From Mycolicibacterium duvalii (lineage in GTDB: Bacteria; Actinomycetota; Actinomycetes; Mycobacteriales; Mycobacteriaceae): 64,000 nt of DNA. Position numbers and translations under genes: made by a program. The stretch spans positions 4,340,001-4,404,000 of the forward strand of contig NZ_AP022563.1 of the NCBI RefSeq assembly GCF_010726645.1. Direction: 5' to 3'. This document shows positions 9,173 through 16,970 of the stretch, in pieces. The notes under the pieces were generated by a model. That model was not told the origin of the DNA. It made no database searches and saw only the letters and a program-made list of their open reading frames with translations. The first letter of the stretch is position 1. The number at the start of each line of letters is the position of its first letter.

Positions 9173-9979
9173 TCAGCTCCCCGTTCCGAATCGGACACCG
9201 ATGGTCGTCAGCACCACGTTGACGGCGAACAGCGCGATGACGCACAGCACCAGCGTCTCGTTGACCGCGGTGCCCACGCCCTTCGCGCCGCCACCCACGG
9301 TCAGGCCCCGATAGCACCCCACCAAGCCCGCGATCAGGCCGAAGGTCGCGGCCTTGATGATCGAGATCAACACCTCGGGCAGGCCGGTGATCAGCGTCAG
9401 CGTCGACACGTAGGCGCCGGCCGAAACGTTCTGCAGATACACGCCGAAGATGAACCCGCCGACCAGACCGACGGTGATGACCGCGCCGTTGAGCAGGATC
9501 GCCACGAACGTCGACGCGACCACGCGCGGCACCACCAGCCGGTGGATCGGGTCGATACCCAGCACCTCGAGCGCGTCGATCTCCTCGCGGATGGTGCGCG
9601 CACCGAGGTCGGCGCAGATCGCGGTGGACCCCGCGCCGGCGACCACCAGCACGGTCACCAGCGGACCCAGCTGGGTGACGGCGCCGATCGCCGCGCCGGC
9701 GCCGGACACGTCGGCGGCGCCGAACTCGGCCAGCAGGATGTTCAGGGTGAAGATCAGCAGCACGGTCAGCGGGATCGACACCGCCAGCGTGGGCAGGAAC
9801 GCCACCCGCATCAAAAACCAGCTCTGCAGGATGAACTCGCGCCACTGGAACGGCGGCCGCAGCAGCGCCTTACCGGTGAGCACACACATCCGCACGAAGC
9901 CGCCGACAGCCTCGAGCCCGGGGCGAACCTGGTCACGGACGTAGCCGGTCATGTTGCTGGACTTCGACGAGATCGTCAC
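9173..9979 (-). CDS. yrbE1A: YrbE1A, MlaE-type permease of the Mce1 transporter
   Basis: First permease subunit of the Mce1 importer, 268 aa. The GTG start at 9979 follows GGAGG eight bases upstream. Five or more membrane segments are seen, with the MlaE family motif DLGARTIREEIDALEVLGIDP in the cytoplasmic coupling helix region. It forms a heterodimer with YrbE1B and overlaps or abuts it, so the two are made together. A 213-base gap separates it from fadD5 upstream; this gap holds a palindrome (10082-10095) and is the place where an internal mce1 promoter has been described in M. tuberculosis. Confidence 0.96.
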   Translation of the reverse strand: MTISSKSSNMTGYVRDQVRPGLEAVGGFVRMCVLTGKALLRPPFQWREFILQSWFLMRVAFLPTLAVSIPLTVLLIFTLNILLAEFGAADVSGAGAAIGAVTQLGPLVTVLVVAGAGSTAICADLGARTIREEIDALEVLGIDPIHRLVVPRVVASTFVAILLNGAVITVGLVGGFIFGVYLQNVSAGAYVSTLTLITGLPEVLISIIKAATFGLIAGLVGCYRGLTVGGGAKGVGTAVNETLVLCVIALFAVNVVLTTIGVRFGTGS

Positions 9980-10081
9980 CGGGAGGCCTCCGCGACATAT
10001 CCGTCACCGGCGTAGCGCACCGACAGCACCTGTCGCACGCCCCCTTCCCGCCCGGACCCAGTTGCAGTGACCACCGTCTCC

Positions 10082-10095
10082 CTACCGGTTGGTAG
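10082..10095. promoter_or_regulatory. Inverted repeat CTACC-N4-GGTAG in the fadD5-yrbE1A gap
   Basis: The sequence CTACCGGTTGGTAG has perfect 5-base arms around GGTT. It lies about 100 bases upstream of the yrbE1A start in an otherwise non-coding 213-base gap. It shares the GGTTGG core with the sites at 14604 and 32101. A TetR-type operator for an internal mce promoter is a reasonable reading; the binding protein is unknown. Confidence 0.4.
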
Positions 10096-10192
10096 TAAGA
10101 CAGACCACAGGACTGTACCCGATGGATTCCGCCCCGCGTACCGCATCGGCGGTATTGAACTCCGAACTGTTAGCAAACCCCGGCCCACCCGG

Positions 10193-11860
10193 CTACCCGG
10201 TCCGGTTCGCGGCGGAAGCTGTTGGCGCAGCGTTGCTTTCGTCGGCGTCAACGAATTCCGCCGAGCTGAAGCGGGCTCGCAGCTCGGTCTTGAGCACCTT
10301 GCCCGCGGGGTTTCGCGGTAACGCATCGACGACTTCGAGGGCCTTCGGATGCTTGTACCGCGCCAGCCGAGACGTAAGAAATTCGTCGAGATCGGCCAGT
10401 CCCAGAGGCGCACCGGAGCCCACTCCCAGCGAACTCCGCACCACCACCACAGCAAGCGGAACCTCGCCCCATTTGGGGTCGGCGCGGCCGATCACCGCGA
10501 CCTCGACGATGTCCGGATGGGCCGCCAGCACGTTCTCCACCTCGGCGCAGTAGATGTTCTCCCCGCCGGAGATGATCATGTCCTTCTTACGGTCGACCAC
10601 CCAGATGTAGCCCTCGTCGTCCTGGCGCACCAGGTCGCCCGAGTGGAACCAGCCGCCCGCGAACGCCTCGGCGGTGGCCTCCGGGTTGTTCCAGTAGCCG
10701 GCCATCAAGGTAGGTGCGCGGTAGACGATTTCGCCGACCTGGCCGATCGGGACGTCGTTCATCTCGTCGTCGACGATGCGGGCCGACACGGTCGGGATCA
10801 CCTTCCCGACCGAGCCGAGCTTGCGGATGGCGTCCTCGCCCAACAACATGCACGTCACCGGGGACATCTCGGTCTGCCCGAACGCGGCGAGGATCTGCGC
10901 ACCCGGGAAGGTCTCGGCCATCTCGCGCAGCAGGGTGTCCGACGCCGGTGCCGCGCCCCAGGACAGGGTGCGCAGCCGCAGCGCGCGGGGCTTGGCGCGT
11001 TGCGCCGCGCAGACCGCCTGCCACTGCGCCGGAACCAGGAAGATGCCGGTGACCTGCTCGGCTTCGAGCACGTCGAGCAGTTCACCGGGTTCGAACGCAC
11101 CCAACGGGTAGAGCACGGTGGGCCGGCCCAGCAGCAGGCCGGGAATCATGTTGCCGATGCCGGCGATGTGGAACAGCGGCACCCCGACGAACCCGACGTC
11201 GTGGTTGAGGTCGGCGCCGCTGGTGAACAGGAAGGTCAGCGCCTGACCGGCGAGGTTGGCGTGGGTGAGCACCGCCCCCTTGGGCCGGCCGGTGGTGCCG
11301 GAGGTGTACATGATCAGCGCCGGCGACTCGTTGGGGATGTCGACCGCCGGGCAGTCGCCGTCGCTGTCGGCGACCACCTGCTCGTAATCGAGCACATCCT
11401 CCTCGGTTCCGCCGCCGGCGACGATCACCGTGGCCAGGGTGGGCTCGAGCTCGCGGACCCCGGTCGCGACCTTGGTCAGCACCGATTCGGTGATCACCAC
11501 CCGGGCCTGGCAGTCCGAGACCAGGAACGCGATCTCCGGCGGCGTCATCCGGAAGTTCACCGGCACCGCGATCGCACCCAGTTTGTTGACCGCCAGGAAC
11601 GACTCGATGAATTCCGGACGGTTGAGCATCAGGATCAGCACGCGGTCGCCGAAGCCGACGCCGCGGCGGTGCAGGTCGGCGGCCAGCGCGTTGACCCGCC
11701 GGTCCAGGTCGGCCCAGGTGATCGTGCGGCCGAGGAAGCGCAGCGCGGTCGCGCCGGGTTGCATGAGCACGTGGCGGGCCAGCTGGTTGGTCCAGTTCTG
11801 GCGGCGCGCCAGGTAGGGCTGATCGGTCGGCGTGCCCGAGGCACCGGCGGGATCAGTCAA
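10193..11860 (-). CDS. fadD5: Fatty-acid--CoA ligase FadD5
   Basis: AMP-forming acyl-CoA synthetase, 555 aa, which activates fatty acids with ATP and CoA. In mce1 it heads the operon and is linked to recycling of mycolic acids. Motifs: the AMP-binding P-loop YTSGTTGRPKG at about residue 180, the GWFHSGDLV region, DRKKDMIISGGENIY, and the C-terminal lysine in NPAGKVLK. The chosen start is TTG at 11860 with GGAG nine bases upstream, giving TDPAGASG before the conserved YLARRQNW block; no ATG or GTG sits closer, and the frame upstream runs into the mce1R promoter region. The C-terminal end has a short Ala-rich extension. Confidence 0.95.
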   Translation of the reverse strand: MTDPAGASGTPTDQPYLARRQNWTNQLARHVLMQPGATALRFLGRTITWADLDRRVNALAADLHRRGVGFGDRVLILMLNRPEFIESFLAVNKLGAIAVPVNFRMTPPEIAFLVSDCQARVVITESVLTKVATGVRELEPTLATVIVAGGGTEEDVLDYEQVVADSDGDCPAVDIPNESPALIMYTSGTTGRPKGAVLTHANLAGQALTFLFTSGADLNHDVGFVGVPLFHIAGIGNMIPGLLLGRPTVLYPLGAFEPGELLDVLEAEQVTGIFLVPAQWQAVCAAQRAKPRALRLRTLSWGAAPASDTLLREMAETFPGAQILAAFGQTEMSPVTCMLLGEDAIRKLGSVGKVIPTVSARIVDDEMNDVPIGQVGEIVYRAPTLMAGYWNNPEATAEAFAGGWFHSGDLVRQDDEGYIWVVDRKKDMIISGGENIYCAEVENVLAAHPDIVEVAVIGRADPKWGEVPLAVVVVRSSLGVGSGAPLGLADLDEFLTSRLARYKHPKALEVVDALPRNPAGKVLKTELRARFSSAEFVDADESNAAPTASAANRTG

Positions 11861-11899
11861 CGTCGTTCGCTCCAATGGGTGGGTTGCGCCGGCATGATA

Positions 11900-11909
11900 T
11901 TTGATCAAA
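11900..11909. promoter_or_regulatory. Palindrome TTTGATCAAA, candidate Mce1R operator
   Basis: A perfect 10-base palindrome lies in the 124-base divergent gap between fadD5 and mce1R, 40 bases upstream of the fadD5 start and 75 upstream of mce1R. It is flanked by CATG on both sides (11893-11896 and 11910-11913), almost symmetrically. GntR/FadR regulators commonly bind short palindromes in their own divergent promoter, so it is the best operator candidate in the gap. The assignment is inferred. Confidence 0.5.
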
Positions 11910-11984
11910 CATGTTGTTGCCCCGGTCACACTATGGCCCCTCCGGCCCGGAGGACAAGGCCGGCGTCCGAAAGGCCCGTGATCG

Positions 11985-12683
11985 ATGAACGCTCCCGCAA
12001 GCGCCCGCAGCTCGGGATCGGTACGGCGCGAACAGCTCTCCGATGAGGTGGCTGCTCGGCTGCGGTCGGAGATCATGACCGGCGTGCTGCGGCCGGACTC
12101 CTACATCCGACTCGACGAGACCGCCGCGCGCCTGGGGGTGAGCATCACCCCGGTGCGCGAGGCGCTGCGCACGCTCCGCGGCGAGGGCATGGTCGAGCTG
12201 CAGCCGCACCGCGGTCACCGCGTGGTGCCGTTGACGCGTAAGGACATCGAGGACATCTTCTGGCTGCAGTCCACCATCGCGCAGGAACTGGCGGCCACCA
12301 CCACCCGGCGGATCACCGACGCGCAGATCGACGAGCTCGACCGCCTCAACCACGCGCTGGCCGCGGCCGTCCGGGATGACGACCCGCAGGCGATCACGTT
12401 GGCGGAGTTCACCTTTCACCGCGCATTCAACCGGGCCAGCGGGCGCATCAAGCTGGCCTGGTTCCTGCTGCACGCCGCCCGGTATCTGCCGCCGCAGCTG
12501 TTCGCCACCGATCCTGCCTGGGGCGCCGCGGCGGTGGCCAGCCACGATCGCCTGATCGCGGCGCTGCGCCGACGGGACGTGCACACCGTGGTGGATCTGA
12601 CCGATCAGCAGTTCACCGACGGCCTGGCCCGCCTGCTGGCGTGGCTGGATCAGGTGGGCCTGTGGACCCGCGGCGGCTGCTGA
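11985..12683 (+). CDS. mce1R: GntR/FadR-family regulator Mce1R
   Basis: Transcription regulator of the mce1 operon, 232 aa. The N-terminal winged helix (about residues 15-80) contains EVAARLRSEI and the recognition helix region TAARLGVSITPVREALRTL. A C-terminal all-helical FCD domain follows, where FadR-type proteins bind a carboxylate or acyl-CoA ligand. It is divergent from fadD5, exactly as Rv0165c is from Rv0166, where it represses mce1. The ATG at 11985 has a weak ribosome site. It ends 4 bases before the convergent TB18.5-like gene. Confidence 0.9.
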   Translation: MNAPASARSSGSVRREQLSDEVAARLRSEIMTGVLRPDSYIRLDETAARLGVSITPVREALRTLRGEGMVELQPHRGHRVVPLTRKDIEDIFWLQSTIAQELAATTTRRITDAQIDELDRLNHALAAAVRDDDPQAITLAEFTFHRAFNRASGRIKLAWFLLHAARYLPPQLFATDPAWGAAAVASHDRLIAALRRRDVHTVVDLTDQQFTDGLARLLAWLDQVGLWTRGGC

Positions 12684-12687
12684 GAAG

Positions 12688-13128
12688 CTAGGAGGCCGCC
12701 AGGTCCTCGGCGCGTTTCTTGAGGTTGTCGGCAAGGTAGTCGAGGGTGTCGCCGATCGCCTTCTTGACCATCGGCTTGGGCAGCGCCAGCTTGGTCTCGA
12801 CGTCGAGGTCGACGGTCAGCAGCGTGGTCGGCCCGATCGGGACCACGGAGAACCGCTGCTCCTGCTTGTCGAAGTGGTCGCCCTGCTGCAGCACCGTGTA
12901 GATCTGATTCTCGGCCGGGTAGTAGACCGCGGTGATGAAGGTGCCGGACTGTCCCTGCACCACCACGTCGAGACGCAGCTGGCTGGGCCGGCTGTCGCCG
13001 TAGCGGGCCAGCACCCAGCAGCCCTTGATCTCCTCGTTCCACTGCGGGTAGTTCTCGAAGTCCTGCACGATCCGCATCACCGTCTCGGCGGACGCCTCGA
13101 CCTCGACTGTCTTACTCACCAACGGCAT
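12688..13128 (-). CDS. SRPBCC/START-fold protein, TB18.5 (Rv0164) homologue
   Basis: A 146-aa polyketide cyclase/START-like protein with a hydrophobic pocket fold. Start ATG at 13128. The conserved series SKTVEVEA, the YPQWNEEIKG block, WVLARYGDSRPSQ, AVYYPAENQIYTV and the C-terminal helix AEDLAAS match the M. tuberculosis antigen TB18.5, which also lies next to mce1R. The ligand and reaction are unknown; such proteins bind lipids or hydrophobic metabolites. It follows the DUF72 gene on the same strand with a 19-base gap and is convergent with mce1R. Confidence 0.88.
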   Translation of the reverse strand: MPLVSKTVEVEASAETVMRIVQDFENYPQWNEEIKGCWVLARYGDSRPSQLRLDVVVQGQSGTFITAVYYPAENQIYTVLQQGDHFDKQEQRFSVVPIGPTTLLTVDLDVETKLALPKPMVKKAIGDTLDYLADNLKKRAEDLAAS

Positions 13129-13147
13129 TGGCTGAGCATATCGACCG

Positions 13148-13873
13148 TCAGCACCCCAGTAGCGCGCGCAGGTCGCGCGCATTGCGCACCGCGTTGCCCT
13201 CCAGATCGTTGTTGAAGTAGACCAGCACGTCGCGTCCCTGCGCCCGCCACTCCTCGATGCGGTCGGCCCACCACCGCAGGTCCTGCGCACTGTAGGAGCC
13301 GCCGTACAGGGATCCCGGGTCGGGACCGTGCAGGCGGACATAGACGAACTTCGCGGTGGCGCGCAGGTTGCACGGCAGTCCGGCCCCGCTCATCACCACA
13401 TAGGCGGCGCCGTGTCGCTCGAGGAGCTCGTAGACGCCCGGGTCCTCCCACGACGGGTGCCGGAACTCCACCGCCACCGGGATGGCCGCCGGCATGGCGC
13501 CGAGGAAGTAGTCCAGACGTGCGTCGTCCCGCTCGAACGCCGGAGGCAGCTGGACCAGCAGCGGTCCGGCGCGGTCACCGAGCTCCTTGAAGCCGCGCTC
13601 GAATCGTTCGATCCACACCTCCGGTGAGCGCAGCCGTCGCGCATGCGTCAGCCCGCGCGCGGCCTTGACCGCCATGACGAAACCGGCCGGCAGCTGCTCG
13701 CGCCACCGGGCGAACCACGCGTCCGCGGGCCACCGGTAGAAGCTGCCGTTGAGCTCGACGGTGTCGAACTCCGCGGCGTAGCGCTCGAGTCGACGCGCCG
13801 TGGGCACGCCGCGCTCGTAGAGCACGCCGTTCCAGTGGTTGTACGCCCAACCCGAGCAGCCGACGTGGATCAT
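13148..13873 (-). CDS. DUF72 family protein
   Basis: A TIM-barrel-like DUF72 protein of 241 aa. The family start GCSGWAYNHW is at residues 5-14, followed by YAAEFDTVELNGSFYRWP, FVMAVKAARGLTH, LVQLPP, AVEFRHPSW and a YVRLHGP block near the C-terminus: all the recognisable DUF72 signatures in order. The function of DUF72 is not established; the fold resembles xylose-isomerase-type barrels and some members carry metal ligands. The ATG at 13873 is chosen because an upstream start would overlap the TetR gene. It probably belongs to a TetR-DUF72-TB18.5 transcription unit (gaps of 31 and 19 bases). Confidence 0.88.
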   Translation of the reverse strand: MIHVGCSGWAYNHWNGVLYERGVPTARRLERYAAEFDTVELNGSFYRWPADAWFARWREQLPAGFVMAVKAARGLTHARRLRSPEVWIERFERGFKELGDRAGPLLVQLPPAFERDDARLDYFLGAMPAAIPVAVEFRHPSWEDPGVYELLERHGAAYVVMSGAGLPCNLRATAKFVYVRLHGPDPGSLYGGSYSAQDLRWWADRIEEWRAQGRDVLVYFNNDLEGNAVRNARDLRALLGC

Positions 13874-13904
13874 CACCCGACGGGATACCCGGGTCGGTGG
13901 GCAG

Positions 13905-14561
13905 TCAGCGCGCGGTCTCGGGTTCCGCTGCGACACCCAGCGGCGAACCCGTCCGGACTGCCTCCTCGCGGATCAGGCCGCGCAGCAGCGCCGTGCTGAA
14001 CTCCACGGCGATCTCCTGGGCGCTGCGTCGGCCGTGCGGCCGCAGCCACCGGTAGGAGCCCAGCGTCATCCCGATATAGCCCAGCGCCAGGACGTGGGAG
14101 TCGCAGTCGTAGAACTCACCGCTGGCGATGCCGCGGTCGATGACGTCGCGGACGTGCTCGTAGACCTGGGCCTCCTTCTCCCGGATGTACTCCACCTGCT
14201 CCTCGGTGAACCACTCGGTGATGTAGGGCCCCTCCTGGAAGTAGACCGCGGCCCGTTCGATGTCGCTGGCGATGCCGACCAGCAACCGGCGGGTGAAGTG
14301 GTAGATGGTCTCGCGCGCCGACGCCGTCGGATCGTCGTGCAGCGCGTCGACGGTGAAGTCGGCGGCGCCCTTGTAGATGTCGTAGAGGATCAGGGACTTG
14401 CTCGCGTAATAGTGGTAGACCGTCGCCTTGTTCAGGCCCACCGCGTCGGCGACGTCGTCCATCCGGGTGCCGTGGTAGCCGCGCGCGGCGAACAGCTTGG
14501 TGGCCACGGCCAGCAGTTCCTCCCGGCGCGACATCCCGTTCGGTGTGGCGGTCTCAGACAT
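13905..14561 (-). CDS. TetR-family regulator (Rv0158-like position)
   Basis: A 218-aa TetR regulator. The DNA-binding domain is at residues 11-58 with FAARGYHGTRMDDVADAVGLNKATVYHYYASK. The ligand domain is helical and includes a charged stretch EEQVEYIREKEAQVYEHV. Start ATG at 14561. A TATAGT box ends 8 bases before the ATG with no ribosome site, which suggests a leaderless mRNA. A palindrome at 14604-14617 upstream suggests autoregulation. M. tuberculosis has a TetR gene (Rv0158) between the pnt genes and the mce1 region; this is likely its counterpart. Targets are not known. Confidence 0.9.
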   Translation of the reverse strand: MSETATPNGMSRREELLAVATKLFAARGYHGTRMDDVADAVGLNKATVYHYYASKSLILYDIYKGAADFTVDALHDDPTASARETIYHFTRRLLVGIASDIERAAVYFQEGPYITEWFTEEQVEYIREKEAQVYEHVRDVIDRGIASGEFYDCDSHVLALGYIGMTLGSYRWLRPHGRRSAQEIAVEFSTALLRGLIREEAVRTGSPLGVAAEPETAR

Positions 14562-14569
14562 GGCGATTC

Positions 14570-14575
14570 ACTATA
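14570..14575 (-). promoter_or_regulatory. -10 box (TATAGT) of the TetR gene, probably leaderless
   Basis: On the minus strand TATAGT fits the mycobacterial TANNNT consensus and ends 8 bases before the ATG at 14561. Transcription starting 7-9 bases downstream of the box would begin at the start codon. No purine-rich ribosome site lies between. The -35 region shows no clear match. Confidence 0.5.
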
Positions 14576-14603
14576 AGCAGGCCTGACTCTCGGCGATCTA
14601 CTA

Positions 14604-14617
14604 ACTGGTTGGCCAGT
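14604..14617. promoter_or_regulatory. Operator-like inverted repeat ACTGG-N4-CCAGT
   Basis: ACTGGTTGGCCAGT has perfect 5-base arms around TTGG in the 134-base gap between the TetR gene (minus) and the 36-codon gene (plus). The position, 43 bases from the TetR start and 38 bases before a TACACT box on the other strand, fits an autoregulatory TetR site able to act on both promoters. Binding is inferred. Confidence 0.5.
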
Positions 14618-14654
14618 CTAAGTGGATGCGGTGTCGGCTGGGGCCGGGCCGGTC

Positions 14655-14660
14655 TACACT
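14655..14660 (+). promoter_or_regulatory. -10 box TACACT for the 36-codon gene
   Basis: TACACT matches TANNNT and lies 35 bases before the GTG at 14696, leaving a short leader with a ribosome site. No good -35 is seen. Confidence 0.35.
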
Positions 14661-14695
14661 CCTGGCATAGCCCGCACCAGGCGAGAGGTGATGAC

Positions 14696-14806
14696 GTGGA
14701 TCCCAACCCGGACTATGACGCCAGCGACGAGCTGGAATACGGCATCAACTGGTTTGCCTGGATTCTGCGCGGGGTCTACCCGCCACCGGCCTACCCGCCG
14801 GTCTGA
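14696..14806 (+). CDS. 36-residue mini-protein, acidic start and hydrophobic Pro-rich end
   Basis: GTG start with GAGAGG eight bases upstream and a TACACT box at 14655. The peptide begins DPNPDYDASDELEYG, continues with a hydrophobic NWFAWILRG and ends YPPPAYPPV. It is too short for ordinary gene callers. M. tuberculosis has a small conserved gene (Rv0157A) next to pntB, and this may be its counterpart; that is recalled context, not a match made here. The final 16 bases overlap the end of the convergent zinc-ribbon gene. No function can be given. The Trp/Phe-rich centre is too short for a full membrane helix but could lie at the membrane surface. Confidence 0.55.
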   Translation: MDPNPDYDASDELEYGINWFAWILRGVYPPPAYPPV

Positions 14807-15228
14807 TCGACGCTGACCTTCGCGTCGGTGGTCGGCCCGGCCTCGCTTTCGGTGCTCCCGGATTCGGTGCTGCCGCGCCGCTGGTGATCCCGGACCCAGG
14901 TGAGCGCCTGCGTACCGAACGCGGTGGCGCTTCGGCCCAGCAGGTCGATGCCCGTGCGTCCGTGCCGGGCGACCTCTGACACGCGGTCGCGCAGTTCGGC
15001 GCGCCAGTCCCGCGGCGGGACGGGATCGTGGTCCGGCGGCCACTCGATCGGCGGTTCGGGGGCGGGCACCGGAGCCAGCGCCGCCGAGGGCCGGCTCTCC
15101 TCCTCGTAGCATTCGCCACACTTGCGGCAGCGAACTTCGTACCGCATGCCGCGGGCGTATTCGATGAAGGCGTAGTCCGCTACCGACACGCAGCGCGGAC
15201 AGCGGGCCAGCCCGCGTTCGACGACCAT
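14791..15228 (-). CDS. Zinc-ribbon-like protein of unknown function
   Basis: A 145-aa protein with five cysteines near its start: C10-x2-C13, then C34-x2-C37-x2-C40, a spacing suited to a small metal-binding ribbon. The middle is Pro-rich (about 50-72), then comes a helical segment (RAELRDRVSEVARHGRTGIDLLGRSATAFGTQAL) and a Ser/Thr/Glu tail. The start is uncertain: ATG at 15228 or GTG at 15234 or 15240. The open frame extends upstream antisense to pntA, but that part is a shadow. It is divergent from pntA and convergent with the 36-codon gene (16-base overlap). Unknown function; single-strand nucleic acid or protein binding are possible. Confidence 0.6.
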   Translation of the reverse strand: MVVERGLARCPRCVSVADYAFIEYARGMRYEVRCRKCGECYEEESRPSAALAPVPAPEPPIEWPPDHDPVPPRDWRAELRDRVSEVARHGRTGIDLLGRSATAFGTQALTWVRDHQRRGSTESGSTESEAGPTTDAKVSVDQTGG

Positions 15229-15378
15229 GCTCACATCCACATCGTGCGGCGCACCCGCCGTCACACGCACCGGCGAACAGATACAGATGCCTGATCGGTG
15301 CCGTTTCGAGACCTGGGTGCAGGAGTGCCCACGCCAGTGCACACAATGACGGATTACGTCTAGTGCGGCCGCCCCTCC

Positions 15379-15384
15379 TACACT
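15379..15384 (+). promoter_or_regulatory. -10 box TACACT upstream of pntA
   Basis: TACACT fits the mycobacterial -10 consensus and lies 51 bases before the pntA ATG in the 200-base gap from the zinc-ribbon gene. A -35 match is weak. No ribosome site of strong type precedes the ATG. Confidence 0.35.
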
Positions 15385-15429
15385 GTCAGCTTTATTCGTC
15401 CCAGCGCAGCCTAGATCGGATCGACAGCA

Positions 15430-16965
15430 ATGATCATCGGGATACCGCGAGAGTCCGAGCTCGGGGAGACGCGCGTCGCCGCGACCCCGCAGACGGTGGG
15501 CCAGCTCGTCAAGCTGGGCTATCACGTACTGGTGGAATCCGGGGCGGGCGCCGCGGCGAGCTTCTCCGACGCCGCCTACGCCGAAGCCGGTGCCGACATC
15601 GGCTCCACCTATCAGGTACTCGGCGCCGACGTCGTGCTGAAGGTCAATGCGCCGAGCCCGGGCGAGATCGCCGGCCTGCGCGACGGGGCGACGCTGATCA
15701 GCCTGATCTCCCCGGCGCTGCGGCCCGAGCTGGTCGAGCAGCTGGCGACCCGTCCGATCACGGTGCTGGCGATGGATGCGGTGCCGCGGATCTCGCGGGC
15801 GCAGTCGCTGGACGTGCTGTCGTCGATGGCCAACATCGCCGGGTACCGCGCCGTCGTCGAAGCGGCCCACACCTTCGGCCGGTTCTTCACCGGCCAGGTG
15901 ACCGCGGCCGGGAAGGTACCGCCGGCCAAGGTGCTGGTGGTCGGTGCCGGGGTGGCCGGTCTGGCGGCCATCGGCGCCGCGGGCAGCCTCGGCGCCATCG
16001 TGCGCGCCACCGATCCCCGGCCCGAGGTCGCCGATCAGGTCAAGTCTCTGGGCGGCGAGTACCTCGCCGTCGATCCGGCCCAGGCCGAGGTGTCGGCCAC
16101 CGGCTACGCCAAGGAGATGGGCGAGGACTACAAGGCCCGCGAGGCCGCGCTGTACGCCGAGCAGTGCAAGGACGTCGACATCATCATCACCACGGCGCTG
16201 ATCCCGGGGAAGCCGGCGCCGCGCATCATCACCGCCGAGATGGTCGCGTCGATGACGCCGGGCAGCGTGATCGTCGACATGGCCGCCGCCAACGGCGGCA
16301 ACGTCGAGGGCACCGTCAAAGACGAGGCGGTCGTCACCGACAACGGCGTCACCATCCTCGGCTACACCGATCTGGCCGGCCGCCTGCCCGCCACGGCGTC
16401 GCAGCTCTACGCCACCAACCTGGTCAACCTGCTCAAGCTGCTCACCCCGGAAAAAGATGGACTGCTCACCCTTGATTTCGAGGACGTGGTGCAGCGCTCG
16501 GTCACCGTGGTGCGTGACGGCACCGTCACGTGGCCGCCGCCTCCGGTGCAGGTGTCGGCAGCCCCGGCGGCCGCCGCTGCTGCCGCCCCGGTGGAGCACA
16601 AGCCGGCCAAGGAACCGATGACGCGGGCCCGCAAGCTCGGGCTGACGTTCGCCGCGGCCGCGGCGGTGTTCGCGTTGATCGCGGCGTCGCCGGCGGCGCT
16701 GCAGGTGCACCTGACGGTGTTCGCGCTGGCGATCGTGATCGGCTACTACGTCATCGGCAACGTGCACCACGCGCTGCACACGCCACTGATGTCGGTGACC
16801 AACGCGATCTCCGGGATCATCGTGGTCGGCGCGCTGCTCCAGATCGGTCACCACGACACGGTGATCACCGCGCTGGCCTTCGGCGCGATCCTGGTGGCCA
16901 GCATCAACATCTTCGGCGGTTTCGCGGTCACGCGCCGCATGCTCGCGATGTTCTCGAGGAGCTAG
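15430..16965 (+). CDS. pntA: NAD(P) transhydrogenase alpha subunit, fused form
   Basis: Proton-translocating transhydrogenase subunit, 511 aa, that passes hydride between NADH and NADP at the membrane. Residues 1-375 form the NAD-binding domain I, with IPRESELGETRVAATP at the start and the nucleotide loop VLVVGAGVAGLAAIGAAGSLGA at about 175. An Ala/Pro linker (about 375-400) leads to three or four membrane helices ending in FGGFAVTRRML. This is the E. coli-like arrangement in which alpha1 and alpha2 are one chain; M. tuberculosis has them split into PntAa and PntAb. pntB follows after 5 bases. Confidence 0.95.
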   Translation: MIIGIPRESELGETRVAATPQTVGQLVKLGYHVLVESGAGAAASFSDAAYAEAGADIGSTYQVLGADVVLKVNAPSPGEIAGLRDGATLISLISPALRPELVEQLATRPITVLAMDAVPRISRAQSLDVLSSMANIAGYRAVVEAAHTFGRFFTGQVTAAGKVPPAKVLVVGAGVAGLAAIGAAGSLGAIVRATDPRPEVADQVKSLGGEYLAVDPAQAEVSATGYAKEMGEDYKAREAALYAEQCKDVDIIITTALIPGKPAPRIITAEMVASMTPGSVIVDMAAANGGNVEGTVKDEAVVTDNGVTILGYTDLAGRLPATASQLYATNLVNLLKLLTPEKDGLLTLDFEDVVQRSVTVVRDGTVTWPPPPVQVSAAPAAAAAAAPVEHKPAKEPMTRARKLGLTFAAAAAVFALIAASPAALQVHLTVFALAIVIGYYVIGNVHHALHTPLMSVTNAISGIIVVGALLQIGHHDTVITALAFGAILVASINIFGGFAVTRRMLAMFSRS

Positions 16966-16970
16966 GGACA

